A program made the position numbers and the translations under genes. Shown here piece after piece: positions 15,154 through 24,840 of a DNA stretch of 55,565 nucleotides. The notes beneath the pieces are model-generated. The model was given only the letters and a program-made list of their open reading frames with translations. It was not told the DNA's origin and searched no databases. Every line of letters starts with the position of its first letter. Position 1 is the stretch's first letter. The stretch comes from Comamonadaceae bacterium (GTDB lineage: Bacteria > Pseudomonadota > Gammaproteobacteria > Burkholderiales > Burkholderiaceae_C), in the NCBI GenBank assembly GCA_009996515.1, contig JAACZV010000026.1:1-55565 (forward strand), read 5' to 3'.

Positions 15154-16554
15154 ATGAATGCGCCCACCCTTGTTGATGCCGTTGCGCTGCCGCCAGACCT
15201 GCTGGCCGCGCTGCAGGCCCGGTTCGGCGCACGCTGTTCCACGGCGCTGGCGGTGCGCGAGCAGCATGGCCGCGACGAGTCCGTCTTCGACGTGCCGCCG
15301 CCGCAGGCCGTCGTCTTCGCCGAGAGCGAGGCCGAGGTGGCGCAGCTCGTCGCGCTGTGCGCCGCGCATCGCGTGCCGGTCATTCCCTATGGCGCGGGCT
15401 CGTCGCTGGAGGGCCATCTGCTGGCCGTGCGGGGCGGCATCAGCCTGGACCTGTCGCGCATGAACCGCATCCTGCACCTCGATGCCGAGGACTTGACGGT
15501 GACCGTGCAGCCGGGCGTCACGCGCAAGCAGCTGAACGAGGCGCTCAAGCACGAAGGCCTGTTCTTCCCCATCGACCCCGGCGCGGACGCCTCCATCGGC
15601 GGCATGGCCGCGACGCGCGCCAGCGGCACGAACGCGGTGCGCTACGGCACCATGCGCGAGAACGTGCTGGGCCTGCGCTTCGTGGCCGCCAGCGGCGCGG
15701 TGGTGCGCAGCGGCTCGCGGGCGAAGAAGAGCAGCGCGGGCTATGACCTGACCCGGCTGCTGATCGGCAGCGAGGGCACGCTGGGCGTCATCACCGAGCT
15801 GACGGTCAAGGTGCATCCGCTGCCCGAGGCGGTGTCAGCGGCGGTCTGTTTCTTCCCCGACATCGACGCCGCCGTGCGCACAGCCATGCAGGTCATCCAG
15901 ATCGGCGTGCCCATTGCGCGCTGCGAGCTACTGGATGCGAACGCCATCAAGGCCGTCAACGCGCATGACCGGCTGGGGCTGAAGCAAGCGCCCATGCTGC
16001 TAATGGAGTTCCACGGCAGCGAGGCCTCGGTGGCCGAGCAGGCCGCTGTCGTGCAGGAGGTGGCGGCCGATCATGGCGGCGAGGCGTTTGAGTGGGCCAC
16101 GACGCCCGAGGCCCGCACACGGCTGTGGACGGCGCGGCACCATGCCTACTTCGCGGGTCTGCAGATGCGCCCGGGCTGCCGTGCGGTGACGACGGACACC
16201 TGCGTGCCCATCTCGCGGTTGGCCGAGAACATCAACGCCAGCATTGCCGAGGTCGAGGCCGCCGGCCTGCCCTATTTCATCGTCGGCCATGTCGGTGACG
16301 GCAACTTCCACATGGCCTATCTGCTGGACCCGGCCCGGCCCGAGGAGCTGGCCACGGCCGAGCGGCTCAGTGCGCAGATGGTGGCGCGGGCCATCGCGCT
16401 GGACGGCACTTGCACGGGCGAGCATGGCATAGGCCTGCACAAGCAGCGCTTCCTGCTCGACGAGACGGGCGAGGAGGCGGTGGCCGCGATGCGGGCCGTC
16501 AAGCAGGCGCTGGACCCGCTGGGCATACTCAACCCGGGCAAGGTCTTTGCCTGA
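15154..16554 (+). CDS. FAD-binding oxidase, D-lactate dehydrogenase/GlcD-like
   Basis: 466 residues. The N-terminal FAD_binding_4 (PCMH) domain shows VIPYGAGSSLEGH, FFPIDPGADASIGGM and YGTMRENVLGL; the C-terminal FAD-oxidase C domain shows HVGDGNFH with metal/substrate ligands and GTCTGEHGIGLHKQRFL. This is the family of D-lactate dehydrogenase (cytochrome), glycolate oxidase GlcD and D-2-hydroxyglutarate dehydrogenase. No GlcE or GlcF subunit is adjacent, so a single-chain D-2-hydroxyacid dehydrogenase is most likely. Substrate assignment is uncertain. Confidence 0.92.
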   Translation: MNAPTLVDAVALPPDLLAALQARFGARCSTALAVREQHGRDESVFDVPPPQAVVFAESEAEVAQLVALCAAHRVPVIPYGAGSSLEGHLLAVRGGISLDLSRMNRILHLDAEDLTVTVQPGVTRKQLNEALKHEGLFFPIDPGADASIGGMAATRASGTNAVRYGTMRENVLGLRFVAASGAVVRSGSRAKKSSAGYDLTRLLIGSEGTLGVITELTVKVHPLPEAVSAAVCFFPDIDAAVRTAMQVIQIGVPIARCELLDANAIKAVNAHDRLGLKQAPMLLMEFHGSEASVAEQAAVVQEVAADHGGEAFEWATTPEARTRLWTARHHAYFAGLQMRPGCRAVTTDTCVPISRLAENINASIAEVEAAGLPYFIVGHVGDGNFHMAYLLDPARPEELATAERLSAQMVARAIALDGTCTGEHGIGLHKQRFLLDETGEEAVAAMRAVKQALDPLGILNPGKVFA

Positions 16555-16618
16555 GTTGCGGGCTTGCCGTCCTCAAGCCTGAGGTGCGCGCCGGCGAGCC
16601 GCTTCCTAAACTGCGGGC

Positions 16619-18046
16619 ATGGACACCGCCCCTGCCGCCGGCGCGCTGCGCCAGTTCAACGACCTGCCCGGGCCGCGCGGCCTGCCGGTGTTCGGCAACC
16701 TGCTGCAGATCGACTCGACGCGGGTGCACCAGCAGGTGGAGGCCTGGTGCGAGGAGTTCGGGCCCGTCTTCAGGCTGCGCCTGGGCAAGCGGCGCATCGT
16801 CGTCGTCGGCGACCACGAGCTGATCGGCGCGGCGCTGCGCGACCGGCCCGACGGCTTCAGGCGCACGCAGAGGCTGGAGGACGTGGGCCGCGAGATGGGC
16901 CTGAACGCCGGCCTGTTCGGCGCCAACGGCGAGGTCTGGAAGCGCCAGCGCCGCATGGTCATGGCCGGCTTCGATCCGGTGCATGTGAAGCGCTACTACC
17001 CCTTCCTGCTGCGCGTGGCCGGGCGCCTGGCGGACCGCTGGCGGCTCGCGGCGCGCGAGGACAGGCGCATCGAGCTGCAGGCCGACCTGATGCGCTTCAC
17101 GGTGGACGCCGTCGCCGGCCTGGCCTTTGGCGCGGACGTGAACACGCTGCAGTCGGACGAGGACGTCATCCAACGCCACCTGAACCGCATCTTCCCGATG
17201 CTGTTCAGGCGCATCTTCGCGCCGCTGCCGACCTGGCGCTGGTGGCCCTCGGCCGAGGACCGCGCGCTGGCCCGCAGCGTGGCCGAGGTGAACCTGGCCG
17301 TGCAGGGCTTCATCGCCCAGGCGCGGGCGCGGCTGGCGGCCGACCCGGGCTTGCGCGAGCAGCCCGGCAATCTGCTGGAGGCCATGCTGGTGGCCGCCGA
17401 TGCGCCCGGCAGCGGCATCGACGACGAGCAGGTGGCCGGCAATGTGCTGACCCTGCTACTGGCCGGCGAGGACACGACGGCCAACACGCTGGCCTGGATG
17501 ATCTGGCTGCTGTGGCGGCACCCCGAGGCGCTGGCGCGGGCCCGGGCCGAGGTGGACCGCGTCTGCGGCGATGCCTTGTTGCCCGGCCTGGAGCAGCTGG
17601 GTGCGCTGGACTTCGTCGAGGCCTGCGCGCACGAGACCATGCGGCTGCGCCCGGTCGCGCCCATCAACACCATGCAGGCCGTGCACGACACCCAGGTCGG
17701 CGACGTGCGGGTGCCGGCCGGCATGATCGTCATGGCCGTCATGCGGCGCGACGCCACCAGCGAGCGCCATCTGCCCCATGCTGCCGCCTTCGACCCCGAC
17801 CGCTGGCTGCTGGACGCCAAGCAGGCCGGCGCGGCCAAGCGCCTGTCCATGCCCTTCGGCGCCGGGCCACGCATCTGCCCGGGGCGCTATCTGGCGCTGA
17901 TGGAGATCAAGCTGGCCTGCGCGCTGCTGCTGCGCCAGTTCGACATCGCCGCGGTCGACACGCCCGACGGCCGGGCGCCGCGCGAGCTGCTGCAGCTGGC
18001 GATGGGGCCGGTGGGCCTGTCCATGCGGCTGCGCCCGCGGGCTTGA
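16619..18046 (+). CDS. Cytochrome P450
   Basis: 475 residues, normal for a bacterial class of P450 without a fused reductase. The I-helix oxygen-activation motif AGEDTT is at 282-287, the K-helix ETMR holds the ExxR pair, and the heme-binding loop [10 protein letters not shown] carries the thiolate ligand C420. The proline-rich hinge [11 protein letters not shown] is near the N-terminus and no membrane anchor is visible, so it is soluble. It should hydroxylate or epoxidise a hydrophobic substrate using electrons from a separate ferredoxin system, which is not encoded nearby. Confidence 0.95.
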   Translation: MDTAPAAGALRQFNDLPGPRGLPVFGNLLQIDSTRVHQQVEAWCEEFGPVFRLRLGKRRIVVVGDHELIGAALRDRPDGFRRTQRLEDVGREMGLNAGLFGANGEVWKRQRRMVMAGFDPVHVKRYYPFLLRVAGRLADRWRLAAREDRRIELQADLMRFTVDAVAGLAFGADVNTLQSDEDVIQRHLNRIFPMLFRRIFAPLPTWRWWPSAEDRALARSVAEVNLAVQGFIAQARARLAADPGLREQPGNLLEAMLVAADAPGSGIDDEQVAGNVLTLLLAGEDTTANTLAWMIWLLWRHPEALARARAEVDRVCGDALLPGLEQLGALDFVEACAHETMRLRPVAPINTMQAVHDTQVGDVRVPAGMIVMAVMRRDATSERHLPHAAAFDPDRWLLDAKQAGAAKRLSMPFGAGPRICPGRYLALMEIKLACALLLRQFDIAAVDTPDGRAPRELLQLAMGPVGLSMRLRPRA

Positions 18047-18197
18047 ACCGGATTGCGGCGCGTGCCATGCATGCGTGTTTGACAGTGGGCGGTGCTTCCC
18101 GGTCGCGCCCTGGCGAGCGGTGACGCTTCGCTGCGCGCCTAAGCGTGCGGTGCCGGCGGCGGCGCACAGTGGCGGCTCAATGATTCCCGGAGCCGCC

Positions 18198-18509
18198 ATG
18201 CCCGCCATCACCTGCTTCATCCGCTACGAGCTGGACCCCTCTCAGCGCGAGGCCTTCCGTCAGTACGCCCAGGCCTGGGGCCGCATCATCCCGCGCCTGG
18301 GTGGCCGGCTGCTGGGCTATTGGCTGCCCTGGGAAGGCAGCAACCACGAGGCCTGGGGCCTGGTGGGCTTCGACTCGCTGGCCGACTACGAGGCTTACCG
18401 CGCGCGGCTCAAGGCCGACGCCGAGGCAAGGGCCAATTTCGAGTTCGCCAGCACCCAGCGCTTCATCCTGCGCGAGCAGCGGACTTTCTGTGAGGATGTG
18501 CAGCCATGA
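18198..18509 (+). CDS. NIPSNAP family protein
   Basis: 103 residues from the ATG at 18198, chosen over the ATG at 18180 because GGAG lies five bases upstream. It is a dimeric alpha/beta-barrel (ferredoxin-like) family: [34 protein letters not shown] and [16 protein letters not shown] are typical. The biochemical role is unknown. It overlaps the next gene by four bases and begins a three-gene run with an antibiotic biosynthesis monooxygenase-like protein and an ArsR regulator. Confidence 0.88.
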   Translation: MPAITCFIRYELDPSQREAFRQYAQAWGRIIPRLGGRLLGYWLPWEGSNHEAWGLVGFDSLADYEAYRARLKADAEARANFEFASTQRFILREQRTFCEDVQP

Positions 18510-18829
18510 TCGCCGTCATCTTCGAAGTGCAGCCCACGGCGGAAGGCCGCCAGGCCTATCTCGACCATGCCGCCGCGCTGCAAGCCCTGCTGCAGCGGAT
18601 GGACGGCTTCATCTCGGTGGAGCGCTTCCAGAGCCTGGCGCAGCCGGACAAGCTGCTGTCGCTGTCCTTCTGGCGCGATGAGCCGGCCGTGCGCGCCTGG
18701 CGCGAGATGGGGCGCCACCGCGAGGCCCAGGCCGCCGGCCGCGGCGGGTTGTTCGCGGGCTACCGGCTGCGCGTCGCGCACGTCGTGCGTGACTACGGTC
18801 TGCATGACCGAGAACAGGTGCCGCAATGA
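18506..18829 (+). CDS. Antibiotic biosynthesis monooxygenase (ABM) family protein
   Basis: 107 residues of a dimeric alpha/beta-barrel: [32 protein letters not shown] and [18 protein letters not shown] are the usual ABM core strands and helix. Members include heme-degrading and quinone monooxygenases, but the active-site residues of those are not diagnostic here. The start overlaps the NIPSNAP stop and its stop overlaps the ArsR start (ATGA in both), so the three proteins are probably made together. Confidence 0.88.
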   Translation: MIAVIFEVQPTAEGRQAYLDHAAALQALLQRMDGFISVERFQSLAQPDKLLSLSFWRDEPAVRAWREMGRHREAQAAGRGGLFAGYRLRVAHVVRDYGLHDREQVPQ

Positions 18830-19524
18830 ATGCCGAGCCGCGCCTGGCCCGTGTCGCTGCGGCGATGGCCGATCCGACACGGGCGCGGGTGCTGGCGCGT
18901 CTGCTGGACGGCCGGCTGCACACGGCGGGCGAACTGGCGGCGCATGCCGGCGTCGGCGCGGCGACGATGTCGGCCCACCTGAGGCTGCTGGTCGATGAAG
19001 GCCTGGCGCGCGTGCGGCCGCAGGGCCGGCACCGCTACTTCGGCCTGGCCGACGGCGACGTGGCGCATGCGCTGGAAGCCCTGCTGCGCGTGGCCGATGG
19101 CCGCGATGCCGTGCCGGCCGCCGACCTGCGGCGCTGGCAGAAGCCCGAGATGCGCGGCCTGAGGCATGCCCGCAGTTGCTATGGCCATCTGGCCGGCGAA
19201 CTGGGCGTGCAGTGGCGCGAGGCACTGCTGGTCAAGGGCTGGGTGACGGCGACGCCGGACGGCCGCTATGCAGTCAGCGGCGCGGGCCGCGAGGCCCTGG
19301 CCGAGCTGATGCCCGAGGGCTTTGCCGGGACGGGGCGAGCCCTCTATGACTGCGTGGACTGGTCCGAACGCCGCGACCATTTCGCCGGGCCGCTGGCCGT
19401 GGCCTGGCTCGATGCGTTGATGGCCAGGGGCTGGCTGCAGCGTGTGGGCGAGTCGCGCGAGTTGCGGTTGACGCCCACCGGCCGGATTGGACTTCTCGAA
19501 GGCTTGCTGGGTGCTACCCGGTGA
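18826..19524 (+). CDS. ArsR family transcriptional regulator
   Basis: 232 residues. The winged helix-turn-helix spans about 5-85, with AGELAAHAGVGAATMSAHLRLLVDEGLA as the HTH and HRYFGLADGDVAHAL as the wing. The C-terminal half (RHARSCYGHLAGELGV near 114-129 onward) is an extra domain found in a larger subgroup of ArsR proteins; the Cys may be a sensor, but no standard metal-binding CxC is present. Co-translation with NIPSNAP and ABM proteins suggests it represses its own operon. Confidence 0.92.
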   Translation: MNAEPRLARVAAAMADPTRARVLARLLDGRLHTAGELAAHAGVGAATMSAHLRLLVDEGLARVRPQGRHRYFGLADGDVAHALEALLRVADGRDAVPAADLRRWQKPEMRGLRHARSCYGHLAGELGVQWREALLVKGWVTATPDGRYAVSGAGREALAELMPEGFAGTGRALYDCVDWSERRDHFAGPLAVAWLDALMARGWLQRVGESRELRLTPTGRIGLLEGLLGATR

Positions 19525-19609
19525 TGCGCGTCGATGCAGCGCGACCGGCCGTCTCGTCGCTGGGGTTGCGGCCACAACGACTGCGGCGCTCCACGGCCGC
19601 GGCCCGAGG

Positions 19610-21211
19610 TCAGCCCACCTGCGCCGGCACGTTCCAGCGCCGCGTCACGTCGCCCCGGCCGTTGACGCTCTCCAGGTTGACGGCGAAGCCCCACAGCCGG
19701 CCCACATGCTTGAGCACCTCCTGGGCGCTGTCGTGCAGCGGGCGGTTCTGGTGCTGCTGGTGGCGCAATGTGAGAGACCGGTCGCCGCGCAGGTTGACGT
19801 TCCAGACCTGGATGTTGGGCTCGCGCGTGGACAGGTCGTACTGGCGCGACAAGGCCTGGCGCAGATGGCGGTAGCCGCTCTCGTCGTGGATGGCGGAGAT
19901 CTCGTACTCGCTCTTGGACTCGTCGTCGAGGATGGAGAAGAGCCGGAAGTCGCGCATCAGCTTCGGTGACAGGTATTGGCCGATGAAGCTCTCGTCCTTG
20001 AAGTTGCGCATCGCGTGGTCCAGCGTGGGCAGCCACTCGCAGCCGGCGATGTCGGGGAACCAGTCGCGGTCCTCGTCGGTGGGCTGCTCGCAGATGCGCT
20101 TGATGTCGGTGTACATCGCGAAGCCCAGCGCATAGGGGTTGAGGTTGGCGCCCGGGTGCTGGTAGATGACGTTGGTGTGGGACTTGAGCCACTCGATCAT
20201 CATGCCGTCCGACAGATAGCCGTCGTCATACATCTGGTTGAGCAGCTTGTGGTGCCAGAACGTGGCCCAGCCCTCGTTCATCACCTGCGTCTGGCGCTGC
20301 GGGTAGAAGTACTGCGCGATCTTGCGCACGATGCGCACGATCTCGCGCTGCCAGGGCTCCAGCAGCGGCGCGTTCTTCTCGATGAAGTACAGCAGGTTCT
20401 CCTGCGGCTCCTCGGGGAAGCGGCGGCTCTCGGCGGCCTCGTCGGGACGGTCGGGCTTGCGCGGCAGCGTGCGCCAGAGGTCGTTGATCTGGGATTGCGC
20501 ATGCTGTTCGCGCTCCTTCAGCCGCGCGCGCTCCTCGGCCAGCGACAGCTTGGCCGGGCGGCGGTAGCGGTCCACGCCGTGGTTCATCAGCGCGTGGCAG
20601 CTGTCCAGCAGCGCTTCGACGGCCTCCAGGCCATGGCGTTCCTCGCAGTCGGCGACGAAGTTCTTCGCGTAGACGAGGTAGTCGATGATGGAGGACGCAT
20701 CCGTCCACATGCGAAAGAGATAGTTCCCTTTGAAGAAGCTGTTGTGGCCGTAGCAGGCGTGGGCGATGACCAGCGCCTGCATGGCCAGCGTGTTCTCCTC
20801 CATCAGGTAGGCGATGCAGGGGTCGGAGTTGATGACGATCTCGTAGGCCAGTCCCATCTGGCCGCGCTTGTAGCTGCGCTCGGTGGCGATGAACTCCTTG
20901 CCATAGCTCCAGTGGCGGTAGTTCACCGGCATGCCCACGGACGCGTAGGCATCCATCATCTGCTCGGCGGTGATGACCTCCAGCTGGTTGGCATAGGTGT
21001 CCAGGCCGAAGCGCTCGGCCGTCTGCCTGATGACGGCGTGGTAGCCCTCGATGAGTTCGAAGGTCCAGTCGTTGGGCGAGGGCAGGGGCTGGCTGGGCCG
21101 CTGCAGCAGCGGCTTCATGTGCCACAGCGGCTGGCGCTGGCGGCGCTCGGGCATGCCGGGCGGCGGCACGGCAGCCCGTTCGGGATGGCGGCGGTCCTCC
21201 TTGCAGCTCAT
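19610..21211 (-). CDS. spoVR: SpoVR family protein
   Basis: 533 residues (E. coli YcgB about 510). Start at the ATG 21209-21211, which overlaps the yeaH stop as ATGA. Family hallmarks are visible along the whole length: EGYHAVIRQTAERFGLDTY, HACYGHNSFFKGNYLF, NEGWATFWHHKLLNQMYDDG and NPYALGFAMYTDIKRIC. Several conserved His, Glu and Cys suggest a metal site. It works with PrkA and YeaH in stationary phase and stress in proteobacteria; the biochemical activity remains unknown. Last gene of the prkA-yeaH-spoVR operon. Confidence 0.95.
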   Translation of the reverse strand: MSCKEDRRHPERAAVPPPGMPERRQRQPLWHMKPLLQRPSQPLPSPNDWTFELIEGYHAVIRQTAERFGLDTYANQLEVITAEQMMDAYASVGMPVNYRHWSYGKEFIATERSYKRGQMGLAYEIVINSDPCIAYLMEENTLAMQALVIAHACYGHNSFFKGNYLFRMWTDASSIIDYLVYAKNFVADCEERHGLEAVEALLDSCHALMNHGVDRYRRPAKLSLAEERARLKEREQHAQSQINDLWRTLPRKPDRPDEAAESRRFPEEPQENLLYFIEKNAPLLEPWQREIVRIVRKIAQYFYPQRQTQVMNEGWATFWHHKLLNQMYDDGYLSDGMMIEWLKSHTNVIYQHPGANLNPYALGFAMYTDIKRICEQPTDEDRDWFPDIAGCEWLPTLDHAMRNFKDESFIGQYLSPKLMRDFRLFSILDDESKSEYEISAIHDESGYRHLRQALSRQYDLSTREPNIQVWNVNLRGDRSLTLRHQQHQNRPLHDSAQEVLKHVGRLWGFAVNLESVNGRGDVTRRWNVPAQVG

Positions 21212-22491
21212 GACGTCGAGCCCTCCTTCTTGAACAGCTCGCGGAAGACCGGATAGATCTCCGAGGCCTCGACGGCCTTGCGCATCGCGAAGTGGGGCTG
21301 GTCCTCGGCGAGCTTCTCGTATTCCTCCCACAGGTTCTGCTCGGGCTCGGCGACCTGTACGTAGGCGAAGTAGCGGCACAGCGGCAGCAGCTTGGTCGCA
21401 AGCAGCTCGCGGCAGCGGCCGCTGTCGTGGTGCCAGTTGTCGCCGTCGCTGGCCTGGGCGCCGTAGATGTTCCACTCGGTGGGCGAGTAGCGCTCGCGAA
21501 TGATCTGCTCCATCAGCACCAGGGCCGACGAGACGACGGTGCCGCCGGTTTCCGTGGCGTGGAAGAAGTTCTGCTCGTCCACCTCCTGGGCCTGGGTGTG
21601 GTGGCGGATGAAGACGACGTCGATCTTTTCGTAGTGCCGCGTCAGGAACAGGTAGAGCAGGATGAAGAAGCGCTTGGCCAGGTCCTTGCGGCCCTCGTCC
21701 ATGGAGCCCGACACGTCCATCAGGCAGAACATGACGGCCCGCGTGGTGGGCACCGGCACGCGCACGCGCGACCGGAAGCGCAGGTCGATGGGATCGAGGA
21801 AGGGGATGGCCTCCAGGCGCTGGCGCAGCAGCAGGATGCGCTCGCGGGTCTCGGCGAGAAGCCGTGGCGTTTCGGGCCGGTCTTCCTTCAGCAGCTCCTG
21901 CTCGCGGGCCTCGAGCTCGTGCAACTCGCGGCGCTTGTCCATGCCCAGCGCGATGCGCCGGCCCAGAGCACCGCGCATGGAACGCACGACGTGCAGGTTG
22001 GTGGGCGTGCCGTCGGAGACGAAGCCGGCGCGCTGCGACTTCCACTCGGGCGTGTCGGCCAGCGTCGTGCGGGCCATATTGGGCAGCGCCAGGTCGTCGA
22101 AGAAGACCTGCATGAACTCTTCCTTGCTGAGGTGGAAGACGAAGTCGTCCTCGCCCTCGCCGGAGTCGCTGGCCTCGCCGCTGCCGCCACCCTGACCGCC
22201 TTGTCCGCCCTTGGGCTTGGCGATGCGGTCGCCCTTGACGTATTCCTGGTTGCCGGGCCGCACGACCTCGCGCACGCCGCCGTCGCCATGGCTGAAGACG
22301 GGCTCGCTCAAGTCCTTCTTGGGGATGTGCACGTCCTCGCCGCGCTCGATGTCGCGGATGCCGCGGCCATCCACCGCGCGCTTCACGGCCTCGCGGATCT
22401 GCTCCTTGTTGCGGCGCAGGAAGCGCTCGCGGTTGCCGATGGACTTGTTCTTGCCCGAAAGGCGCCGGTCGATGATCTGCTGAAGCGACAT
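21208..22491 (-). CDS. yeaH: YeaH/YhbH family protein (DUF444)
   Basis: 427 residues. The N-terminus is basic and the region 92-116 is Gly/Ser/Glu-rich and probably disordered. The C-terminal half has a von Willebrand A-like fold with a MIDAS motif DVSGSM (259-264), and ETGGTVVSSAL provides the downstream MIDAS Thr. It is the partner of the PrkA kinase in the conserved yeaG-yeaH pair. Its start is 16 bases after the prkA stop and its stop overlaps spoVR. Confidence 0.95.
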   Translation of the reverse strand: MSLQQIIDRRLSGKNKSIGNRERFLRRNKEQIREAVKRAVDGRGIRDIERGEDVHIPKKDLSEPVFSHGDGGVREVVRPGNQEYVKGDRIAKPKGGQGGQGGGSGEASDSGEGEDDFVFHLSKEEFMQVFFDDLALPNMARTTLADTPEWKSQRAGFVSDGTPTNLHVVRSMRGALGRRIALGMDKRRELHELEAREQELLKEDRPETPRLLAETRERILLLRQRLEAIPFLDPIDLRFRSRVRVPVPTTRAVMFCLMDVSGSMDEGRKDLAKRFFILLYLFLTRHYEKIDVVFIRHHTQAQEVDEQNFFHATETGGTVVSSALVLMEQIIRERYSPTEWNIYGAQASDGDNWHHDSGRCRELLATKLLPLCRYFAYVQVAEPEQNLWEEYEKLAEDQPHFAMRKAVEASEIYPVFRELFKKEGSTS

Positions 22492-22507
22492 CGCGCGACC
22501 TACTTTC

Positions 22508-24430
22508 TCAACTGGACTTGCGCACCCTCAGATACCACTCGCACAGCAGCCGCACCTGCTTGGCCGTGTAGCCCTTGTCCACCATGCGCTGCACGAAGTT
22601 CTCGTGCTTCTTGGCGTCCTCGGCGCTGGCCTTGGCGTTGAAGCTGATGACGGGCAGCAGCTCCTCGGTGTTGGAGAACATCTTCTTCTCGATGACGGTG
22701 CGCAGCTTCTCGTAGCTGGTCCACAGCGGGTTCTTGCCCGCGTTGTTGGCGCGCGCGCGCAGCACGAAGTTGACGATCTCGTTGCGGAAGTCCTTGGGGT
22801 TGGAGATGCCCGCGGGCTTCTCGATCTTCTCGAGCTCCGCGTTCAGCGCGCTGCGGTCGAACACCTCGCCCGTGTCCGTGTCGCGGTATTCCTGGTCCTG
22901 GATCCAGTAGTCGGCATAGGTCACGTAGCGGTCGAAGATGTTCTGGCCGTACTCGGAATAACTCTCCAGATAGGCGGTCTGGATTTCCTTGCCGATGAAC
23001 TCGGCATAGCGCGGCGACAGCTGCTCCTTGATGAAGCCGACGTACTTCTCCTCCAGCTCCTTGGGGAACTGCTCGCGTTCGATCTGCTGCTCCAGCACGT
23101 ACATCAGGTGCACCGGGTTGGCGGCCACCTCGGAGCTGTCGAAGTTGAAGACCTTGGACAGGATCTTGTACGCAAAGCGCGTGCTGATGCCGCTCATGCC
23201 TTCGTCCACGCCGGCGTAGTCGCGGTACTCCTGGTAGCTCTTGGCGCGCGGATCGGTGTCCTTCAGGTTCTCGCCGTCGTAGATCTGCATCTTGCTGAAC
23301 AGCGAGGAGTTCTCGGGCTCCTTCAGCCTCGTGAGCACGGCGAACTGGCTCATCATCTTCAGCGTGCCCGGGGCGCATTTGGCCTCGGCCAGCGAGGAGC
23401 CGCGAATCAGCTTCTCGTAGATCTTGACCTCCTCGCTGACGCGCAGGCAGTAGGGCACCTTGACGATGTAGACGCGATCCAGGAAGGCCTCGTTGTTCTT
23501 GTTGTTGCGGAAGGTCTTCCACTCGCTCTCGTTGCTGTGCGCGAGGATGATGCCGTCGAAGGGGATGGCGCCGAAGCCCTCGGTGCCCTTGTAGTTGCCC
23601 TCCTGCGTGGCGGTCAGCAGCGGATGCAGCACCTTGATGGGCGCCTTGAACATCTCGACGAACTCCAGCAGGCCCTGGTTGGCCAGGCACAGGCCGCCGC
23701 TGTAGCTGTAGGCGTCGGGATCGTCCTGGGCATAGGTCTCGAGCTTGCGGATGTCGACCTTGCCCACCAGGCTGGAGATGTCCTGGTTGTTCTCGTCGCC
23801 CGGCTCGGTCTTGGACACGCCGATCTGCTTGAGCACGCTGGGGTAGCGCTTGACGACCTTGAACTTGCGGATGTCGCCGCCGAATTCGTCCAGCCGCTTC
23901 ACGGCCCAGGGCGACAGGATGCGGTTCAGGTAGCGGCGCGGAATGCCGTAGTCGCGTTCCAGCAGCGGGCCGTCCTCGATGGGGTCGAACAGGCCCAGCG
24001 GCGACTCGTTCACGGGCGAGCCGGCCAGCGCATAGAAGGGGACCTGCTCCATCAGCTGCTTGAGCCGTTCGGCGATGGAACTCTTGCCGCCGCCCACGGG
24101 GCCCAGCAGATAGAGGATCTGCTTCTTCTCCTCCAGGCCTTGCGCGGCGTGGCGGAAGTAGGAGACGACCTGCTCGATGGCCTCCTCGAGGCCGTAGAAC
24201 TCGGCGAAGGCCGGATAGATCTTGATGGTCTTGTTGGCGAAGATGCGCGACAGGCGCGGGTCGTTGCGCGTGTCCAGCATCTGCGGCTCGCCAATGGCCT
24301 GCAGCATGCGCTCGGCGGCCGTGGCATAGGCCAGCGGGCTTCTCTTGCACTCCGCGAGGTAGTCCTCCAGCGAGAGCTCCTCGACCTTGCTGCGCTCGAA
24401 GCGCGCTGCGAAATGGCTGATGACATCCAT
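22508..24430 (-). CDS. prkA: PrkA family serine protein kinase
   Basis: 640 residues from the ATG at 24428-24430, which has GGAGG five bases upstream. The N-terminal PrkA AAA domain has Walker A GPVGGGKS at 110-117; the C-terminal PrkA domain carries FEDRY-like and EIEKPAGISNPKDFR-like conserved segments (here EKIEKPAGISNPKDFRNE). E. coli YeaG modulates the nitrogen-starvation and stationary-phase response. First gene of the operon with yeaH and spoVR. Confidence 0.96.
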   Translation of the reverse strand: MDVISHFAARFERSKVEELSLEDYLAECKRSPLAYATAAERMLQAIGEPQMLDTRNDPRLSRIFANKTIKIYPAFAEFYGLEEAIEQVVSYFRHAAQGLEEKKQILYLLGPVGGGKSSIAERLKQLMEQVPFYALAGSPVNESPLGLFDPIEDGPLLERDYGIPRRYLNRILSPWAVKRLDEFGGDIRKFKVVKRYPSVLKQIGVSKTEPGDENNQDISSLVGKVDIRKLETYAQDDPDAYSYSGGLCLANQGLLEFVEMFKAPIKVLHPLLTATQEGNYKGTEGFGAIPFDGIILAHSNESEWKTFRNNKNNEAFLDRVYIVKVPYCLRVSEEVKIYEKLIRGSSLAEAKCAPGTLKMMSQFAVLTRLKEPENSSLFSKMQIYDGENLKDTDPRAKSYQEYRDYAGVDEGMSGISTRFAYKILSKVFNFDSSEVAANPVHLMYVLEQQIEREQFPKELEEKYVGFIKEQLSPRYAEFIGKEIQTAYLESYSEYGQNIFDRYVTYADYWIQDQEYRDTDTGEVFDRSALNAELEKIEKPAGISNPKDFRNEIVNFVLRARANNAGKNPLWTSYEKLRTVIEKKMFSNTEELLPVISFNAKASAEDAKKHENFVQRMVDKGYTAKQVRLLCEWYLRVRKSS

Positions 24431-24840
24431 GCCGACCTCCTGCGGTTTGAACTCCACAGGGCCGCAGGCACGATGCGTGCCCGGGGTGCTGGGGGGTTCT
24501 GATCGCGCCTCAACTGCAAGGCGCCATCGGAACTCTCCGCTCGGCTTGGGCGGTGGTGCGGGCCACCGGCCATGACATCTCGTCTCAAGAATAAGCCGCC
24601 GTCAGCCTAGCAACAAACCAGCGCGACTTTCCGTTGACAGGATGCCGGTCCAGCATACGCCCACCGACCAGGCAAGACCTGCCACTCGACGGGCAAACCA
24701 CACGAACGCGCAGGCCTTGTGGCAGCCAGCAGACAGCCTGGCGCCAGTGAAGAACTGTTGCAGGCCAGGCCTGCTCCACCCAGCCCCGGGGCAGGGCGCG
24801 GTTGCATGGCGCCGGCGCGTCGGGCGCCGCCGGCTGCGAC
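24431..24840. other. Gene-free stretch between parB and prkA
   Basis: About 410 bases with no convincing gene. It should hold the prkA promoter (candidate at 24588-24616 on the minus strand). A short inverted repeat CGGCGC/GCGCCG at about 24808-24824 lies just beyond the parB stop but has no T-run. Short open frames here show no family features. Confidence 0.5.
24588..24616 (-). promoter_or_regulatory. Candidate promoter of prkA-yeaH-spoVR
   Basis: On the minus strand TTGTTG (24611-24616) and TATTCT (24588-24593) are 17 bases apart in a locally less GC-rich patch. The leader to the prkA ATG would be about 150 bases. The -35 match is weak, which would suit an alternative sigma factor such as RpoS; this is inferred. 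Confidence 0.3.

Noticed and set aside
22604-24502. 632-codon plus-strand open frame opposite prkA
   Set aside because: Leu/Val/Gly-rich shadow of the intact prkA gene.
24808-24824. Terminator after parB
   Set aside because: CGGCGC/GCGCCG stem is short and no T-run follows on the minus strand.
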